Shown piece by piece: positions 24,011 to 24,289 of a stretch of 24,289 bases of DNA; the first letter of the stretch is position 1, and every line of letters starts with the position of its first letter. The position numbers and the translations under genes were made by a program. The notes under the pieces are model-generated. The model made no database searches. It saw only the letters and a list, made by a program, of their open reading frames with translations, and had not been told where the DNA came from. Origin of the DNA: Salinisphaera sp. UBA1666 (GTDB taxonomy: Bacteria; Pseudomonadota; Gammaproteobacteria; Nevskiales; Salinisphaeraceae); contig DCKU01000090.1 of assembly GCA_002320455.1 (NCBI GenBank), positions 1 to 24,289 of the forward strand. Direction: 5' to 3'.

Positions 24011-24289
24011 AGAGACTCAGCAATATCGCGCGCCAGGGCGCGGAAATCGGCCGCAGTTCGATCGCGCGGGCGCTGACAGGTGATGGTTTCGCGGCGGGCA
24101 ATGGTGGCCGGCGCCCCGCGCATGACAAGGACCCGGTCGGCCAGGTATGTGGCTTCCTCGATGTCGTGGGTGACGAACAATACCGCCATGCCAATACGCC
24201 GCCAGATGGTCAGAAGCTCATCCTGGAGCCGTGTTCGTGTGAGCGCATCCACGGCCGAGAACGGCTCGTCCATCAGCAGAAGACGCGGG
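24007..24289 (-). CDS. ABC importer ATP-binding protein (nitrate/sulfonate/taurine type), partial
   Basis: Only the C-terminal 93 residues are in the window; the gene continues past the right edge. Visible are Walker B RLLLMDEPF, the D-loop SAVDALTR, and the H-loop VTHDIEEA, then LADRVLVM and a C-terminal segment with RPRDRTAADF. This ending is characteristic of the SsuB/TauB/NrtD group, which power uptake of sulfonates, nitrate, cyanate or related anions. The substrate cannot be told from this piece. The stop overlaps the start of the DsrE-like gene. Confidence 0.88.
   Translation of the reverse strand, partial: PRLLLMDEPFSAVDALTRTRLQDELLTIWRRIGMAVLFVTHDIEEATYLADRVLVMRGAPATIARRETITCQRPRDRTAADFRALARDIAESL

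Overview
The window reads as chromosomal DNA of a high-GC gammaproteobacterium. The evidence is a complete RecBCD set (beta/gammaproteobacterial type), a ModE regulator, a PatZ/YfiQ-type acetyltransferase, and a formaldehyde dehydrogenase whose ligand residues keep Pseudomonas numbering. The gene mix (two aldehyde/formaldehyde dehydrogenases, small stress-type DUF proteins) would suit an environmental, perhaps halophilic lineage such as Salinisphaera, but that taxon is a guess and was not tested. No integrase, transposase, phage gene or CRISPR array was seen.

Left part (1-6.6 kb), metabolic and small genes: a zinc-free quinone-oxidoreductase-like MDR protein (-) diverges from an aldehyde dehydrogenase (+) across a short region with a palindromic operator candidate. 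A short-chain dehydrogenase (-) converges on the aldehyde dehydrogenase at a strong bidirectional terminator. Next come a secreted DUF4232-like protein (-), a DUF2267 gene split by an in-frame TGA (+), glutathione-independent formaldehyde dehydrogenase fdhA (-) and a DUF2171 protein (+).

Centre (6.7-17.7 kb), one long minus-strand transcription unit: modE - recC - membrane EEP-family phosphohydrolase/nuclease - recB - recD. Spacings are tight (6 nt modE/recC; ATGA overlap recB/recD). All RecB helicase and nuclease motifs and the RecD Walker A motif are present, so the double-strand-break repair enzyme looks functional. The EEP gene sits where E. coli has ptrA. A plus-strand tRNA-Arg(CCT) with its own terminator lies just upstream of modE.

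Right part (17.9-24.3 kb): an exported S1/P1 nuclease (-), a PatZ-like acetyltransferase with a shortened ATP-grasp region (-), a MOSC-domain protein (+), an unknown protein with an N-terminal membrane segment and a C-terminal beta-signal-like ending (+), a GST-family protein (+), and the tail of an ABC importer ATPase gene overlapping a DsrE-like gene (-).

No wholly new defence or mobile system is evident. The observations most worth following are the UGA-interrupted DUF2267 gene, the EEP gene inside the recBCD operon, the PatZ homologue lacking much of its ATP-grasp domain, and the unknown protein at 22036. No gene-free stretch exceeds about 200 bases.
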